Part shown: in pieces, positions 35,386 to 45,099 of the stretch | How the letters are laid out: each line of letters starts with the position of its first letter | How positions within the stretch are numbered: position 1 is the stretch's first letter | NCBI GenBank assembly: GCA_039793685.1 | Contig: JBDRAL010000083.1 | Location: forward strand, 1 to 64,000 | Length of the DNA: 64,000 nt | DNA from: JAAFHI01 sp039793685 | GTDB taxonomy: Bacteria > Acidobacteriota > Blastocatellia > Chloracidobacteriales > Chloracidobacteriaceae | Reading direction: 5' to 3' | Position numbers and translations under genes: made by a program | The notes under the pieces: model-generated | What the model saw: the letters and a program-made list of their open reading frames with translations, nothing else | Databases searched by the model: none | Told to the model about the DNA's origin: nothing

Positions 35386-36783
35386 TTGAAGCCCTTGAAA
35401 CGACGTTCCTTTCTCGGTCACCTGCTCCTGTCGCCCGTAGCTTTCGCGCTCGCCCGGTTGCGAGCACAGGGAAAAGACGGTGACGCCCTTCTTTCCGGGC
35501 CGATGCTCGGCTACGGCGAGATGACGGAAACGGTCATCTGGCTTCAAACTCGCCGCCCGGCGCGGGTCCAGGCGCGGTACTGGAAAAAAGACGACCCGAC
35601 CCACCCGCATTTGAGCGAGGAAATCCGGACGACCTCCGCCGGCGACCACATCGCCCGGTTCACCCTCTCGGGACTCGCCTTCGGCGCGACCTACGAATAT
35701 GAAATCTTCATTGACGGCGACCGGATCGAACGGCCCTACGACTTGACGTTCCGGACCCAGCCGATGTGGAAATGGCGAACCGATCCGCCGGAGTTCAAGG
35801 TCGCGTTCGGTTCGTGCGCCTACATTCAGGACAAACCGTTCGATTCGGAAAAATCCCCGAATCCCGGCACCGCCGAACAGCCGTGGGTGTTTCCCCACAT
35901 CGTCGCCCAGAACCCCGATTTAATGCTGTGGCTGGGCGACAACTGTTACTACCGCGAGGCCGACTGGCTGACCGAGGCGGGCATGCGCTACCGCTACGCC
36001 CACACGCGGGCGCATCCGGCGCTCCAGCCGCTCTGGGCGAAGACGCATCACTACGCCACCTGGGACGACCACGATTACGGCCCGAACGACAGCGACCGGG
36101 CGTTTCGCGGACGCGACGCCACCCTGAACGTCTTCAAGGATTACTGGGCGAATCCGAGCTACGGCACGGAAGACACGCCGGGCGTGTTCGGACGGTTCAT
36201 GTGGGGAGACGTGGAGTTTTTCATGCTCGACGACCGTTACTACCGCACGCCGAACGGGTTTCCCGACGACAGCCCCGACAAGACGATGTTCGGCGCAAAC
36301 CAGTTCCGCTGGCTGTGCGAATCACTGCGGGAAAGCGACGCGCCGTTCAAGATCATCGTGAACGGCAACCAGATGCTCAACGATCTGAACGGATACGAGG
36401 GGCTGAACCGCTGCCGGGTGGAGCAGAAGCGCCTGTTCGACTTCATCCGCGACGAAGCCATCCCGGGCGTCGTCTTCATCTCCGGCGACCGGCATTTCTC
36501 GGAAATCATCCGCAAGGACGTTCCGGGGCTTTACCCGCTTTACGACTACACGTCGAGTTCGCTCGCTTCGGGATTGCCCAAACCCGACAAGGAACTCGAC
36601 AACCCGCAGCGCGTGCCGGGAACGCTCGTGTACGGCAAGCACAATTTCGGCCTGCTGGAATTTTCCGGCCCGCGCAAGGACCGCGTCATGACCATGCGCT
36701 GCGTGGACAACGACGGGAAGGAACGCTTCCGCCACGTCATTAAAGCCTCCGAACTGACCTTTCCGAAAAAAGAGGCCAAGTAG
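35386..36783 (+). CDS. PhoD-like alkaline phosphatase, Tat-exported
   Basis: The protein has about 465 residues. The leader KRRSFLGHLLLSPVAFALA is Tat-like. An N-terminal Fn3-like PhoD domain (TVIWLQTRRPARVQARYW) is followed by the metallophosphatase core: AFGSCAY, WLGDNCYY, TWDDHDYGPND, NGNQML and SGDRHFSEI supply the Fe/Ca ligands known for PhoD. It should hydrolyse phosphodiesters or monoesters outside the inner membrane. The start is probably TTG at 35386 or 35395, with no strong Shine-Dalgarno. The 213 bp upstream hold no recognisable gene. Confidence 0.87.
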   Translation: MKPLKRRSFLGHLLLSPVAFALARLRAQGKDGDALLSGPMLGYGEMTETVIWLQTRRPARVQARYWKKDDPTHPHLSEEIRTTSAGDHIARFTLSGLAFGATYEYEIFIDGDRIERPYDLTFRTQPMWKWRTDPPEFKVAFGSCAYIQDKPFDSEKSPNPGTAEQPWVFPHIVAQNPDLMLWLGDNCYYREADWLTEAGMRYRYAHTRAHPALQPLWAKTHHYATWDDHDYGPNDSDRAFRGRDATLNVFKDYWANPSYGTEDTPGVFGRFMWGDVEFFMLDDRYYRTPNGFPDDSPDKTMFGANQFRWLCESLRESDAPFKIIVNGNQMLNDLNGYEGLNRCRVEQKRLFDFIRDEAIPGVVFISGDRHFSEIIRKDVPGLYPLYDYTSSSLASGLPKPDKELDNPQRVPGTLVYGKHNFGLLEFSGPRKDRVMTMRCVDNDGKERFRHVIKASELTFPKKEAK

Positions 36784-36856
36784 ACCGGCTTCACAAGAGC
36801 GGTTTTCAATTGCCAGCGACCATCAATTTCTTCCGGACGATGCCCCCGACGGAATC

Positions 36857-36963
36857 TAGCCCACGTCCGGAGCGCTTTGGCGAGGACGTGGGAAACCAAT
36901 TGGATTCAATGATTTCGGTCGAACATGAAACCCACAGCCTCCCTTCGGTCCGGCTGTGGGCTA
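36857..36963. repeat. Two-hairpin intergenic repeat, copy 4
   Basis: The first hairpin has stem CCCACGTCC/GGACGTGGG around GGAGCGCTTTGGCGA. The second has stem CCCACAGCC/GGCTGTGGG around TCCCTTCGGTCC. The ends are TAGCCC and GGGCTA. Relative to the 2846 copy, both stems have changed in a paired way while the cores are unchanged. Confidence 0.85.
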
Positions 36964-37026
36964 CGTTCCTTATTGGTCGCAAGCAAACAAAAACCGCTCC
37001 AAATCGCCCGCGCCCCGAAACGGCAA

Positions 37027-37063
37027 CGGACGCCCCACCCGAAAGGATGGGGCGTCCGTTTTT
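37027..37063 (+). terminator. Rho-independent terminator
   Basis: The stem GGACGCCCCA/TGGGGCGTCC has a 10-nt loop and is followed by GTTTTTC. It lies between the convergent PhoD gene and the giant Ig-repeat gene ending at 37096. Confidence 0.88.
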
Positions 37064-37095
37064 CTTTGCGCCGGTCGGGCTGACCGGTTCCACCC

Positions 37096-40000
37096 TCAAA
37101 CCAGCGGGCGGAACATGAATTCGAGGAAGCCGGGCCGATTGAGCGAAATCTTCTCCGGCGTTTCGGAAATCGGAACGGCGCGGGGACGCCGTCCGTTTTC
37201 CTCGACCGTCAGTTCAAAGCCGAACGGTTTTCCGCCGGTTTCGGTCGCTTTCAGGGCGGTCCCGGACACCTTTGACTTCATATTTATCGTCGGTGTTTCC
37301 AGACTTCCCAGCACGTTGAACAGAAACCGGAATCGCCGGAGTGAGGGCATGGCGATGGCGAACCGCATCGTCACCGACTGACCCGGCGCGAGCGTCGGAA
37401 GTACCACCGGTGAAAGCGCACCGTCGGTCGTCTGACGGTCGCCAGGGAGTCCGCCCTGCGTACAACTCGCGCCATCCACCGTAAGCAACCGGAACGGCAC
37501 CGGCGGCGGGGGCGATCCGGCGGCCTCGGCAAGTTCCATCACCTGAACGTACGGGTTGAAAATTGCCTGAGTCCCCGTGTTGGTCAGCGTCGCCGTCATC
37601 ACATAGTCATTGGCGTAGGACCCGCCGCAGCTCGACGGCGCAATGGTTGTGGAAACCACCCGGAACGCGATCGAGCCGTTGACGGCCACCGATGGAGACT
37701 GCGTGACGGTGAAGGTCTGGCCGTTGATATCGAGCGTCGCCGAACGGCCGGTTTCGGTCCGGTTGGGCGCGACGGTAAAGGTCACGTTCCCCGAACCGGT
37801 CGCGCCGGTCGGCGTCAGATTCTGAATCCAGTCGGGAACGCCCGTCACGGTCCAGCCGCAATCGCCGGCGGCCGTCACGGCCAGTCGTCCCGTGCCGCCC
37901 GACGCCGGGAATGACGCGCCGGAAGCCGAGAGCGTCACCCCGCACAGGGCCGTCCGGAAACTCCGCTCGGTTGAACGCGAACGGCCGTACTGATTCACCG
38001 CCTCGACCACAAAGTAGTAGGTCACGCCGGTGGTCAATCCGGTCAGCGCCGCCGAAACGGGCCGCGTGGTCGTGCCGTCCATCGGGACCGGTCCGGCCTG
38101 CGCCGCGAAGGGATAGGGACCGCCGGGGGTCGTGCCATACAAAAACGCCGCGTTTGTTTCGGATCCGTTCGGATTGACCGTTCCCGCGAGCGTGGCCGTC
38201 CGCGCGCCGACGCCGGTGGCCGGCGCAGCCGTCACGGCGGGGCGGCAGTCGTTCACCGCCACCGTTTTCGTGATGGTCCGGACGCAGCCGCCGGGGAACA
38301 TCACTTCAAGCGTCAGCGTGACCGTTCCCGCCGACGAGGGGGTGTAAACCATTTCCCACTGGTTGTTTGAACTGGTGATGAAGCCGTTCGAAATGGACCA
38401 CCGATAGGCCGTCGCGCCCGCCGGACCGGTCGCCCGGAGTCCCGTCACGCCGAAACAGACGGCGCTGTCCGCCGCAATCGCCACGCCGGGGACGGTCAGC
38501 CGGGCTTCCTTCGATTGAAGCGCTCCGCAACCGGCGTTCAGCACGCAGCGATAGCGCGTTCCGTTCAACGCCCCGGAAACACCGGTAACGGTCAGCGTCG
38601 GCCCGGTCGCGCCGGCATAGCCGCCGCCGTCGTTCACATCGACGAATCCGTTTCCGGAATCCGCCTGCCAGCGGTAACCGGCAACCGCGCCGGATGCCGC
38701 GACCGTGAAGGTGGCGGTGCCGCCCTCGCACGCCGTCGCGTCGGCCGGCTGCGTGGTCAGCGTCGCCGCGCCGCCGGTCCCGACGGTCAGCGTCACGCTG
38801 TTGGATGCCACCGCGTAACAGTAGTTCACGGACAGACAATGGTACGTCCCGGCATCCGCTGCCGTCACCGACGGGAAGGTCAACACCGGACCGACACTGA
38901 CGGCGAGGTTGGTCGCCTCATTGATCCAGACGTAATCGAGCGTTCCGGGCGCTTCGGCGCGCAGGGTGACCGCGCTTCCCGCGCAGACCGTCTGGCTTAC
39001 CGGTTGAACGGTGAACGTCGGCTCCGCGCTGGTGAACGTAACCCGCGTCGCCTTCGAAAAGACCGTCGAACACCCGTTGGAAACGACGCAGTCATACACC
39101 CCGTTGTTCAGTTCATCCGGGTAGATCCCAAGAAACGAGGCGTTGCCGTAGGGATTATTGAAATCCACGCCGTTGCGTCGCCACCGATAGATCGTGGTCG
39201 GCGTTTCGCCATTCAAGCCGAGGCCGATGAAAACCGACTGGCTCGTGTCCAGACATTCGCCGATTGACTCGGGGAGATCCTGGGTGATTTCAAGCGGCTG
39301 ATCGACCGTGAGCACGGCGGGCCGCGATACGGTCCCGCATCCGCCCGCGCCGGTCAGCAGGCAGTCGTAGGAACCGCCGTTTGCCGCCGCCACGCTCGCG
39401 ATGGTGAAGGTCGCGCCAGTCGCGCCGGAAATGGGCGTTCCGTCTTTCCGCCACTGGTAGGCCGTCGCTCCGGTCGCGGTCACGCTGAACGTCGCCGGAC
39501 TTCCCGCGCAAACCCCGAAACTGCCGGTCTGGGCCGAAATGACCGGAGCCTGCGCGGCCGTCACCGTCAGTACCGCCGGCAGCGACGCCGTCGAATTGCA
39601 CGACGCGGTCAGCAGGCAGCGGTAGGCGTTGCCGTTGAAGCTCGCCGGAATGCCCTCGACGGTCAGCGTCGCGGTGTTCACGCCGGAATAACCGCCCGCG
39701 TTTTGAAGATTGACGAACCCGTTTCCGGAATCCGCCTGCCACTGGAAATCGGTCGTCCCGGTTGCGACCACCGAGAAATTGGCCCGTCCGCCGACGCAGG
39801 CGGTCGCGGGAGTCGGCTGACCGGTCACGGCCACCGCCCCGCGTACCGTCAATGTCACCGCGTTCGAGTCGAGCGAATGGCAGGCGTTGCGGACCTGGCA
39901 GTAGTACACGCCGGAGTCGCTTTCCTTTGCGTTCGCCACCGTCAGCGTCGAGCCGGACCCGATCGGACCGGATACGCCGACTTTGTACCATTTGTAATCG

Positions 40001-43000
40001 GCTTCTCCGATGTAGGGACCGGCGGCGGCGGTAAAGGTTTTCGATTCGCCCGCGCAGATGACGCCGCCGAGCGGCTGGAGGCTGTAGGTCGGCCGCGCGT
40101 CAATCACCGTGACGCGCGCCGTTCCTGAAACCGTCGAGCAGCCGGTGGTTGAAATCACGCAGTCATACACCCCGGCGTCGCCCGACTGCGCCTGGTTGGA
40201 AACCGGCGACCAGCAGGCCGAATTGCCGTTGCGGTTCGCGACGTTCACGCCGTTGCGCCGCCACTGGTAGGAAACGTCGGGCGTCTGACTCGCCGTGTCG
40301 AGCGCGAGACAGAGCGAAAGCGGCGCGTTCAGACAGACCGCCTTGTCGGCTGGCTGCTGGACGATGTTCAGGGTTTGCACGACCAGCGTCGCGGGCGTCG
40401 TGTTGATCGCGCATCCGCTGGTCGAGGTCAGGACACAGTCGAACGTCCCCGCGTCGGTCAGCGCCGTCGCCGCAATGGTGAAGGAACTTCCCGTCGCCCC
40501 GCCGATGGGCGCACCGTTGCGCCGCCACTGGTAGCTGGTCGCCCCGGTCGCCGTTACCGTGAAGGTCACCGGCGCGCCAGCGCAGACCGTCCGGTTGCCC
40601 GTCTGGGCCGAAATCACCGGTTTCGGATTGATGGTCAGCGTCGCCGGATCGGAAGTCGTGGACGCACACTGGCTTGACACCACGCAGTCGTACGTTCCGC
40701 CGTCGGTCAGCTCGACCGCCGGAATCGTGAAGCTGGCCGAAGTCGCGCCGGAAATCGGCGTTCCGTTCTTCCGCCACTGGTAACCGGTCGCCCCGGTCGC
40801 CGTCACGGTCAGCGTCGCCGGACTCCCCTCGCAAACCGCCCGCGACACCGGCTGCCCGGTCAGCGTCGGCGGGGCCGTCGGCACGGCCAGCGCGGCCACG
40901 TTTGAAATCACCGTCGCGCAGGCATTCGAGATCACGCAGTCGTAATTTCCCGCGTCGCCGACATTTACGGAAGGAATGATGAACGAGGCTCCGGTCGCGC
41001 CCCCGATGGGCGCGCCGTTCTTGCGCCACTGGAATGTCGGCGCGGGCGATCCGGTGGCCGCCACCGTGAAGGTGGTGGACGCACCGACGCAGACGCTCCG
41101 TCCGGCGGGCTGGGTCGTGATGACGGCGGGTGTTTGAACCGTCAGCGAAACCACCGAAGACACGACGGTCCCGCAGGCATTCGTCACCTGGCAATCGTAG
41201 TTTGCCCCGTCGCCTGCCGCGACCGCCGCAAAACTCAGCGTCGCGCCGGTCGCGCCGGGGATGTTCGACCCGTTTTTCTGCCACTGGAAGGTCGGCGCGG
41301 GCGATCCGGTCGCGGCAATCGTGAAACTCGCCGCCGTTCCGAGGCAGGCGGTCTGATTCACCGGCTGGTTTGAAATTGAAACCGGGGTGTTCACCGTCAG
41401 CGTCGCGGTTCCGGAGGTGACGGTCGCGCAGGAATTGACGAGCACGCAGTCGTACGTCGCCGCGTCGCCCGCCGCGACGGATGAAATCGAGTAGATCGCC
41501 GAGGTCGCGCCGGAAATGTTCGTTCCGTTCTTTCGCCACTGGAAGGTCGGGGTCGGCGTTCCCGTGGCCGTCACCGAAAAACTCACCGGCTGGCCGATAC
41601 AGGCGGCTCGGTCGGTTGGCTGCGCAGTGATGGCCGGGCTGGCGTTGACGGTCAGATTCGCGGTTTGCGAGGTGGTCGGTCCGCAGGGACTGCCGACCAC
41701 GCAGGTGTAGGCCCCGGCGTCACCCGCGACGGTCGCGGCAATCGAGTAGGTTGCCGCCGTCGCGCCCGCAATGTCGGTTCCGTTCTTCCGCCACTGGTAG
41801 GTAATCGGCGCGGGGCCGGTCGCCGTCACGGTGAACGATGCCGACGCCCCGGCGCACACGGTCCGGCTCGTCGGCTGGCCGGTCAGAACCAGTGCGGGAG
41901 TGACCGTCAGCGTAGCCGGGTTCGAATCCGCGAGACAGGCCCCTTTTCCGAAAGCGCAGACGTAGTCGCCCGCGTCGCCCGCCGCGACCGAGGGAATCGT
42001 GAAGGTCGCCGCCGTCGCGCCGGCAATCGGCGTGCCGTTCTTCTTCCATTGAAACGTGGTCGCGCCGGTCGCGCCGAGCGTGAACGACACCGACCCGCCG
42101 ACGCAGGCCGTCCGGCTCACCGGCTGGGCGGTGACGGTCGGCGGCGTGTCCACCACAAAGGTCACGGTGTTTGAAGTCGTCGTTCCGCAGCCGTCGGTGA
42201 CGAGGCAGTCGATCCGCGAGCCGTTCCAGACCGGGTCGGCGGAGAATTCGATGAAATCGGAAGTGGCGTTGATGACGTTCTGACCGTTGAGCCGCCACTG
42301 AAAGGCGGTCGCCGTCGGCGCGGCGACGGTGAAGCGGACTCGCGCCGTGCTCGCGCACACGGTCTGGTCCTGCGGCTGGGTCGTGATGACCGGCCCGGTC
42401 CGGACCAAAAGCGTTGCGGGGGACGAAATCACGCTCGTGCAGGTGTTTCCAACGACGCAGTCGTACGTCCCCGAATTCGCCGTCGTCAGATTGGACAGGT
42501 TCAGTGTGGCCGCGTTCGCGCCCGCGATGTTCACGCCGTTGCGTCGCCATTGAAAAGTCGGCGCGGGCGTGCCGGTGGCCGTGACCGAAAAGCTCGTGGA
42601 CGTTCCGGCGCAGACGTCGCGGTTTACGGGCTGCCCGGTAATGACCGGGGCCTGGGTGACGGTCAGGGTCGCGCTGTCGGAAAAATTGCCGAAGCACAGC
42701 CCGGAGAAACAGTCGTAGGTCCCGGCGTCCGCCGCCGTCACGGTATTGATCGTGTAGGTGGCCGAAGTCGCGCCGGGAATGTTGACGCCATTCTTCCGCC
42801 ATTGAAGCGACGGCGAATCGGTCACGGTCACCCGGAACGTCACCGGAGCGCCGAGACAGATGGTCTGACTGACCGGCTGGAGGGTGAAAAAGGAGCGCTG
42901 TTCTTCATAGGAACCGATATCCACCGCCGTGCCGCAGAAACGCGCCGCGCCGCGCTGGTCCACGCTGTAGGTCGTCGCCAGCCCCGAATCGCCCCGATTG

Positions 43001-45099
43001 TGGGCCGGGCTGCCGACCGTCAGCGCGTGGGTGAATTCCGGACCGCCATTGTCGGCCAGCGGGCCGAGCCGGGGATCAATCGGCGCGCCGGGATCGGTTG
43101 AAATCTGGTCGTTGTTGGCCCCGTTTGAAAGTCCGACAAACGCATAGCCGACCAGGTTGTATCCGGCGCTGATGAACGGACTGCTGGAACTGGCCCGCGC
43201 GAGGTCGGGCTTGGTCTGCGTCGTTCCGGCGATGATGGAATTTCGCAAGGTACAACGTGGGCCGTTCCCCCCGTCCATTTCAAGCATGATTCCGCCCGCG
43301 CTGGGGATGGAGGTCCGTCCGCTGGGTGAACAGGTATTGTCGGTGACGGTACAGGCCGTCACGCTGATGTTGTTGGGGGCGCTGCTCCGCGAATAGGCGA
43401 AAATGCCCCCGCCCCCGGCATTGATTCCGACGGTCGGTCCCGTTCCTCCGGTGCCGCGCAGGGCGCTGTTTCCCGAAATGGTGCTTTGGAGAAAATCCAC
43501 CGTGACGGACGCGCCGGTCGGGAGATCAGGGTCATTCGCATTGCCGCCAAGTTGCCCCGAATACACGAATACCGCGCCGCCGAAACCGCCGCCGGGACCG
43601 CCCCGGTCAATCGTCGTATTTCCGCCCTGGGCCACATTTCCGGACAACGTGGAATACCCGATGACGACATAGCCGCCGTAGGTGAAAATCGCCCCGCCCA
43701 TGCCCGCGCCGCCGCCGCGGATGTCTCCGCCGCCATATCCGCCAAAGCCGTTGGAGCTTTGTACGTTCCCACTGCCGCCACCGAATCCCGCGAGGCTGTA
43801 GCTGGCGCTTCCGCCACCGCCGCCACCCCAACCGGCCAGACCTCCCTGGATGAACCCGCCGCCACCGCCGCCGCCAAATCCGCCGCGCCCGCCCAATCCG
43901 GTCCCGAAATGGCAGGCCCCGGTATTTTCACCGCTTCCGCCGCCGCCGCCGCCGCCGTAACCGCCGTTCCCACCCTGACTCCGATTGCTGGACCCGCCCG
44001 GAATGGACTGGTTTCCGCCGCCGCCGCCGCCGCCGCCGTCCGCGTAAAAACAATTCGGGTCAATTGCGCCGCCACGGCCGCCCCCGAAAGGACTTCCAAT
44101 CCCAAAGCCGTCACCGTTTGAACCGCAGGCGGAAAGCGTTCCGCCGCCCCCGCCGCCGCCCCACGCGAAACAGTCCGCGAGGGGGCGACACGCGAGCGTC
44201 TGGCCACTGCCACCGCAGGCAAACAATCCCCCACCCCCACCGCCGCCGCTGCCCAAATTCCCATTTCCAGCGCTTCCTCCACTTCCACCGCCGCCGCCCG
44301 AGGTGACGTGAAACCCCGCGGCCGAAAGAACGCGATTCCCCGGGCCGCCATTACCGCCCAGCCCCCCGCCGCCGCCATAGCCGTAGGGGTCCACCCCGGC
44401 CCCGGCGGCCCCGCCCTCGGCACGGTTTCCGATGAGCTTGCAGTGGGTCAGGACGACCACCCCGCCATTGTTGAAAATGGCCCCGCCCATCCCGGCGCCG
44501 CCGCCGCCGGGTAGTTGCGAGTCCCCGCCTTTTCCGCCGCGCGCGAGGCCGCCGGTCAGCGTCAGATCATTTAAAAAAAGCGCGCCGGCGTTGGAGGGAT
44601 TGACCGGAATGCCGGGATTGCCCGCGCCAGAAACGTGGAAAAAGCGAAACGGCGGCGCGGCCGGATCGCGCCGGATGGTGGCGTTGCGTCCGTAGATGGT
44701 CACGCCGTGGTTGATGTCGGGAAGCCCATTCCATCCGTCAACCCCGTTGTCGGGCGCGGTCAGCGTGTAGGTCCCGCCGGGATTGAGGTAAATCGTATCG
44801 ACATTCACGTCGCGCAACGCCGCAATCAGTTGCGGCACGTCGCCCGCGAACACCACGCCGTTGGTAATCTGACCGCCCGCCTTGGCCGGAATTCGCCCGC
44901 CGCCGCCTACCCGAGGGGAAAACAAAAAGGCCAACGAGTCGGCCCCCCCGCGAAACGCTCCCCACCCGGCGTTATTCATTGCGCCGCCAGTGGCGAAAAC
45001 CGCGCCGGGTTTCGATAGTCCGAAAATCAGTGTCAAAAGAAAAATGGACGTCACGACCGCCAACCACGGGCGATTCAAACGAGAAACGGCTTTCGGCAT
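37096..45099 (-). CDS. Giant secreted Ig-repeat / beta-helix protein
   Basis: The protein is about 2,667 residues from the ATG at 45099 (GGAGAGG 7 nt upstream); 47 further upstream residues are unlikely. A signal peptide is followed by a parallel beta-helix-like region that is extremely Gly-rich (about residues 100-640, many GGGGG runs). It contains polymorphic-membrane-protein-like phrases such as GGAIF and STLSGN. Seventeen Ig-like domains of 75-90 residues follow. Each runs QPxxxxxC, FQWRKNG, GATxAxxxI, DAGxYDCxV, ATLTV, with the two Cys-Trp-Cys core positions kept. A PKD-like domain, an Fn3-like NPNGSETNAAFLYGT segment, a BACON domain (CGWTVTGVPDWI) and a C-terminal domain shared with the 21495-26090 protein complete it. 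Probably an adhesin or surface-layer-like protein. Confidence 0.85.
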   Translation of the reverse strand: MPKAVSRLNRPWLAVVTSIFLLTLIFGLSKPGAVFATGGAMNNAGWGAFRGGADSLAFLFSPRVGGGGRIPAKAGGQITNGVVFAGDVPQLIAALRDVNVDTIYLNPGGTYTLTAPDNGVDGWNGLPDINHGVTIYGRNATIRRDPAAPPFRFFHVSGAGNPGIPVNPSNAGALFLNDLTLTGGLARGGKGGDSQLPGGGGAGMGGAIFNNGGVVVLTHCKLIGNRAEGGAAGAGVDPYGYGGGGGLGGNGGPGNRVLSAAGFHVTSGGGGGSGGSAGNGNLGSGGGGGGGLFACGGSGQTLACRPLADCFAWGGGGGGGTLSACGSNGDGFGIGSPFGGGRGGAIDPNCFYADGGGGGGGGNQSIPGGSSNRSQGGNGGYGGGGGGGSGENTGACHFGTGLGGRGGFGGGGGGGFIQGGLAGWGGGGGGSASYSLAGFGGGSGNVQSSNGFGGYGGGDIRGGGAGMGGAIFTYGGYVVIGYSTLSGNVAQGGNTTIDRGGPGGGFGGAVFVYSGQLGGNANDPDLPTGASVTVDFLQSTISGNSALRGTGGTGPTVGINAGGGGIFAYSRSSAPNNISVTACTVTDNTCSPSGRTSIPSAGGIMLEMDGGNGPRCTLRNSIIAGTTQTKPDLARASSSSPFISAGYNLVGYAFVGLSNGANNDQISTDPGAPIDPRLGPLADNGGPEFTHALTVGSPAHNRGDSGLATTYSVDQRGAARFCGTAVDIGSYEEQRSFFTLQPVSQTICLGAPVTFRVTVTDSPSLQWRKNGVNIPGATSATYTINTVTAADAGTYDCFSGLCFGNFSDSATLTVTQAPVITGQPVNRDVCAGTSTSFSVTATGTPAPTFQWRRNGVNIAGANAATLNLSNLTTANSGTYDCVVGNTCTSVISSPATLLVRTGPVITTQPQDQTVCASTARVRFTVAAPTATAFQWRLNGQNVINATSDFIEFSADPVWNGSRIDCLVTDGCGTTTSNTVTFVVDTPPTVTAQPVSRTACVGGSVSFTLGATGATTFQWKKNGTPIAGATAATFTIPSVAAGDAGDYVCAFGKGACLADSNPATLTVTPALVLTGQPTSRTVCAGASASFTVTATGPAPITYQWRKNGTDIAGATAATYSIAATVAGDAGAYTCVVGSPCGPTTSQTANLTVNASPAITAQPTDRAACIGQPVSFSVTATGTPTPTFQWRKNGTNISGATSAIYSISSVAAGDAATYDCVLVNSCATVTSGTATLTVNTPVSISNQPVNQTACLGTAASFTIAATGSPAPTFQWQKNGSNIPGATGATLSFAAVAAGDGANYDCQVTNACGTVVSSVVSLTVQTPAVITTQPAGRSVCVGASTTFTVAATGSPAPTFQWRKNGAPIGGATGASFIIPSVNVGDAGNYDCVISNACATVISNVAALAVPTAPPTLTGQPVSRAVCEGSPATLTVTATGATGYQWRKNGTPISGATSASFTIPAVELTDGGTYDCVVSSQCASTTSDPATLTINPKPVISAQTGNRTVCAGAPVTFTVTATGATSYQWRRNGAPIGGATGSSFTIAATALTDAGTFDCVLTSTSGCAINTTPATLVVQTLNIVQQPADKAVCLNAPLSLCLALDTASQTPDVSYQWRRNGVNVANRNGNSACWSPVSNQAQSGDAGVYDCVISTTGCSTVSGTARVTVIDARPTYSLQPLGGVICAGESKTFTAAAGPYIGEADYKWYKVGVSGPIGSGSTLTVANAKESDSGVYYCQVRNACHSLDSNAVTLTVRGAVAVTGQPTPATACVGGRANFSVVATGTTDFQWQADSGNGFVNLQNAGGYSGVNTATLTVEGIPASFNGNAYRCLLTASCNSTASLPAVLTVTAAQAPVISAQTGSFGVCAGSPATFSVTATGATAYQWRKDGTPISGATGATFTIASVAAANGGSYDCLLTGAGGCGTVSRPAVLTVDQPLEITQDLPESIGECLDTSQSVFIGLGLNGETPTTIYRWRRNGVDFNNPYGNASFLGIYPDELNNGVYDCVVSNGCSTVFSKATRVTFTSAEPTFTVQPVSQTVCAGSAVTLRAEAPGTLDYVWINEATNLAVSVGPVLTFPSVTAADAGTYHCLSVNYCYAVASNSVTLTVGTGGAATLTTQPADATACEGGTATFTVAASGAVAGYRWQADSGNGFVDVNDGGGYAGATGPTLTVTGVSGALNGTRYRCVLNAGCGALQSKEARLTVPGVAIAADSAVCFGVTGLRATGPAGATAYRWSISNGFITSSNNQWEMVYTPSSAGTVTLTLEVMFPGGCVRTITKTVAVNDCRPAVTAAPATGVGARTATLAGTVNPNGSETNAAFLYGTTPGGPYPFAAQAGPVPMDGTTTRPVSAALTGLTTGVTYYFVVEAVNQYGRSRSTERSFRTALCGVTLSASGASFPASGGTGRLAVTAAGDCGWTVTGVPDWIQNLTPTGATGSGNVTFTVAPNRTETGRSATLDINGQTFTVTQSPSVAVNGSIAFRVVSTTIAPSSCGGSYANDYVMTATLTNTGTQAIFNPYVQVMELAEAAGSPPPPVPFRLLTVDGASCTQGGLPGDRQTTDGALSPVVLPTLAPGQSVTMRFAIAMPSLRRFRFLFNVLGSLETPTINMKSKVSGTALKATETGGKPFGFELTVEENGRRPRAVPISETPEKISLNRPGFLEFMFRPLV

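Noticed and set aside
34435..35898. 487-codon minus-strand frame
   Set aside because: It spans two plus-strand genes and a spacer, and its composition is unlike protein.
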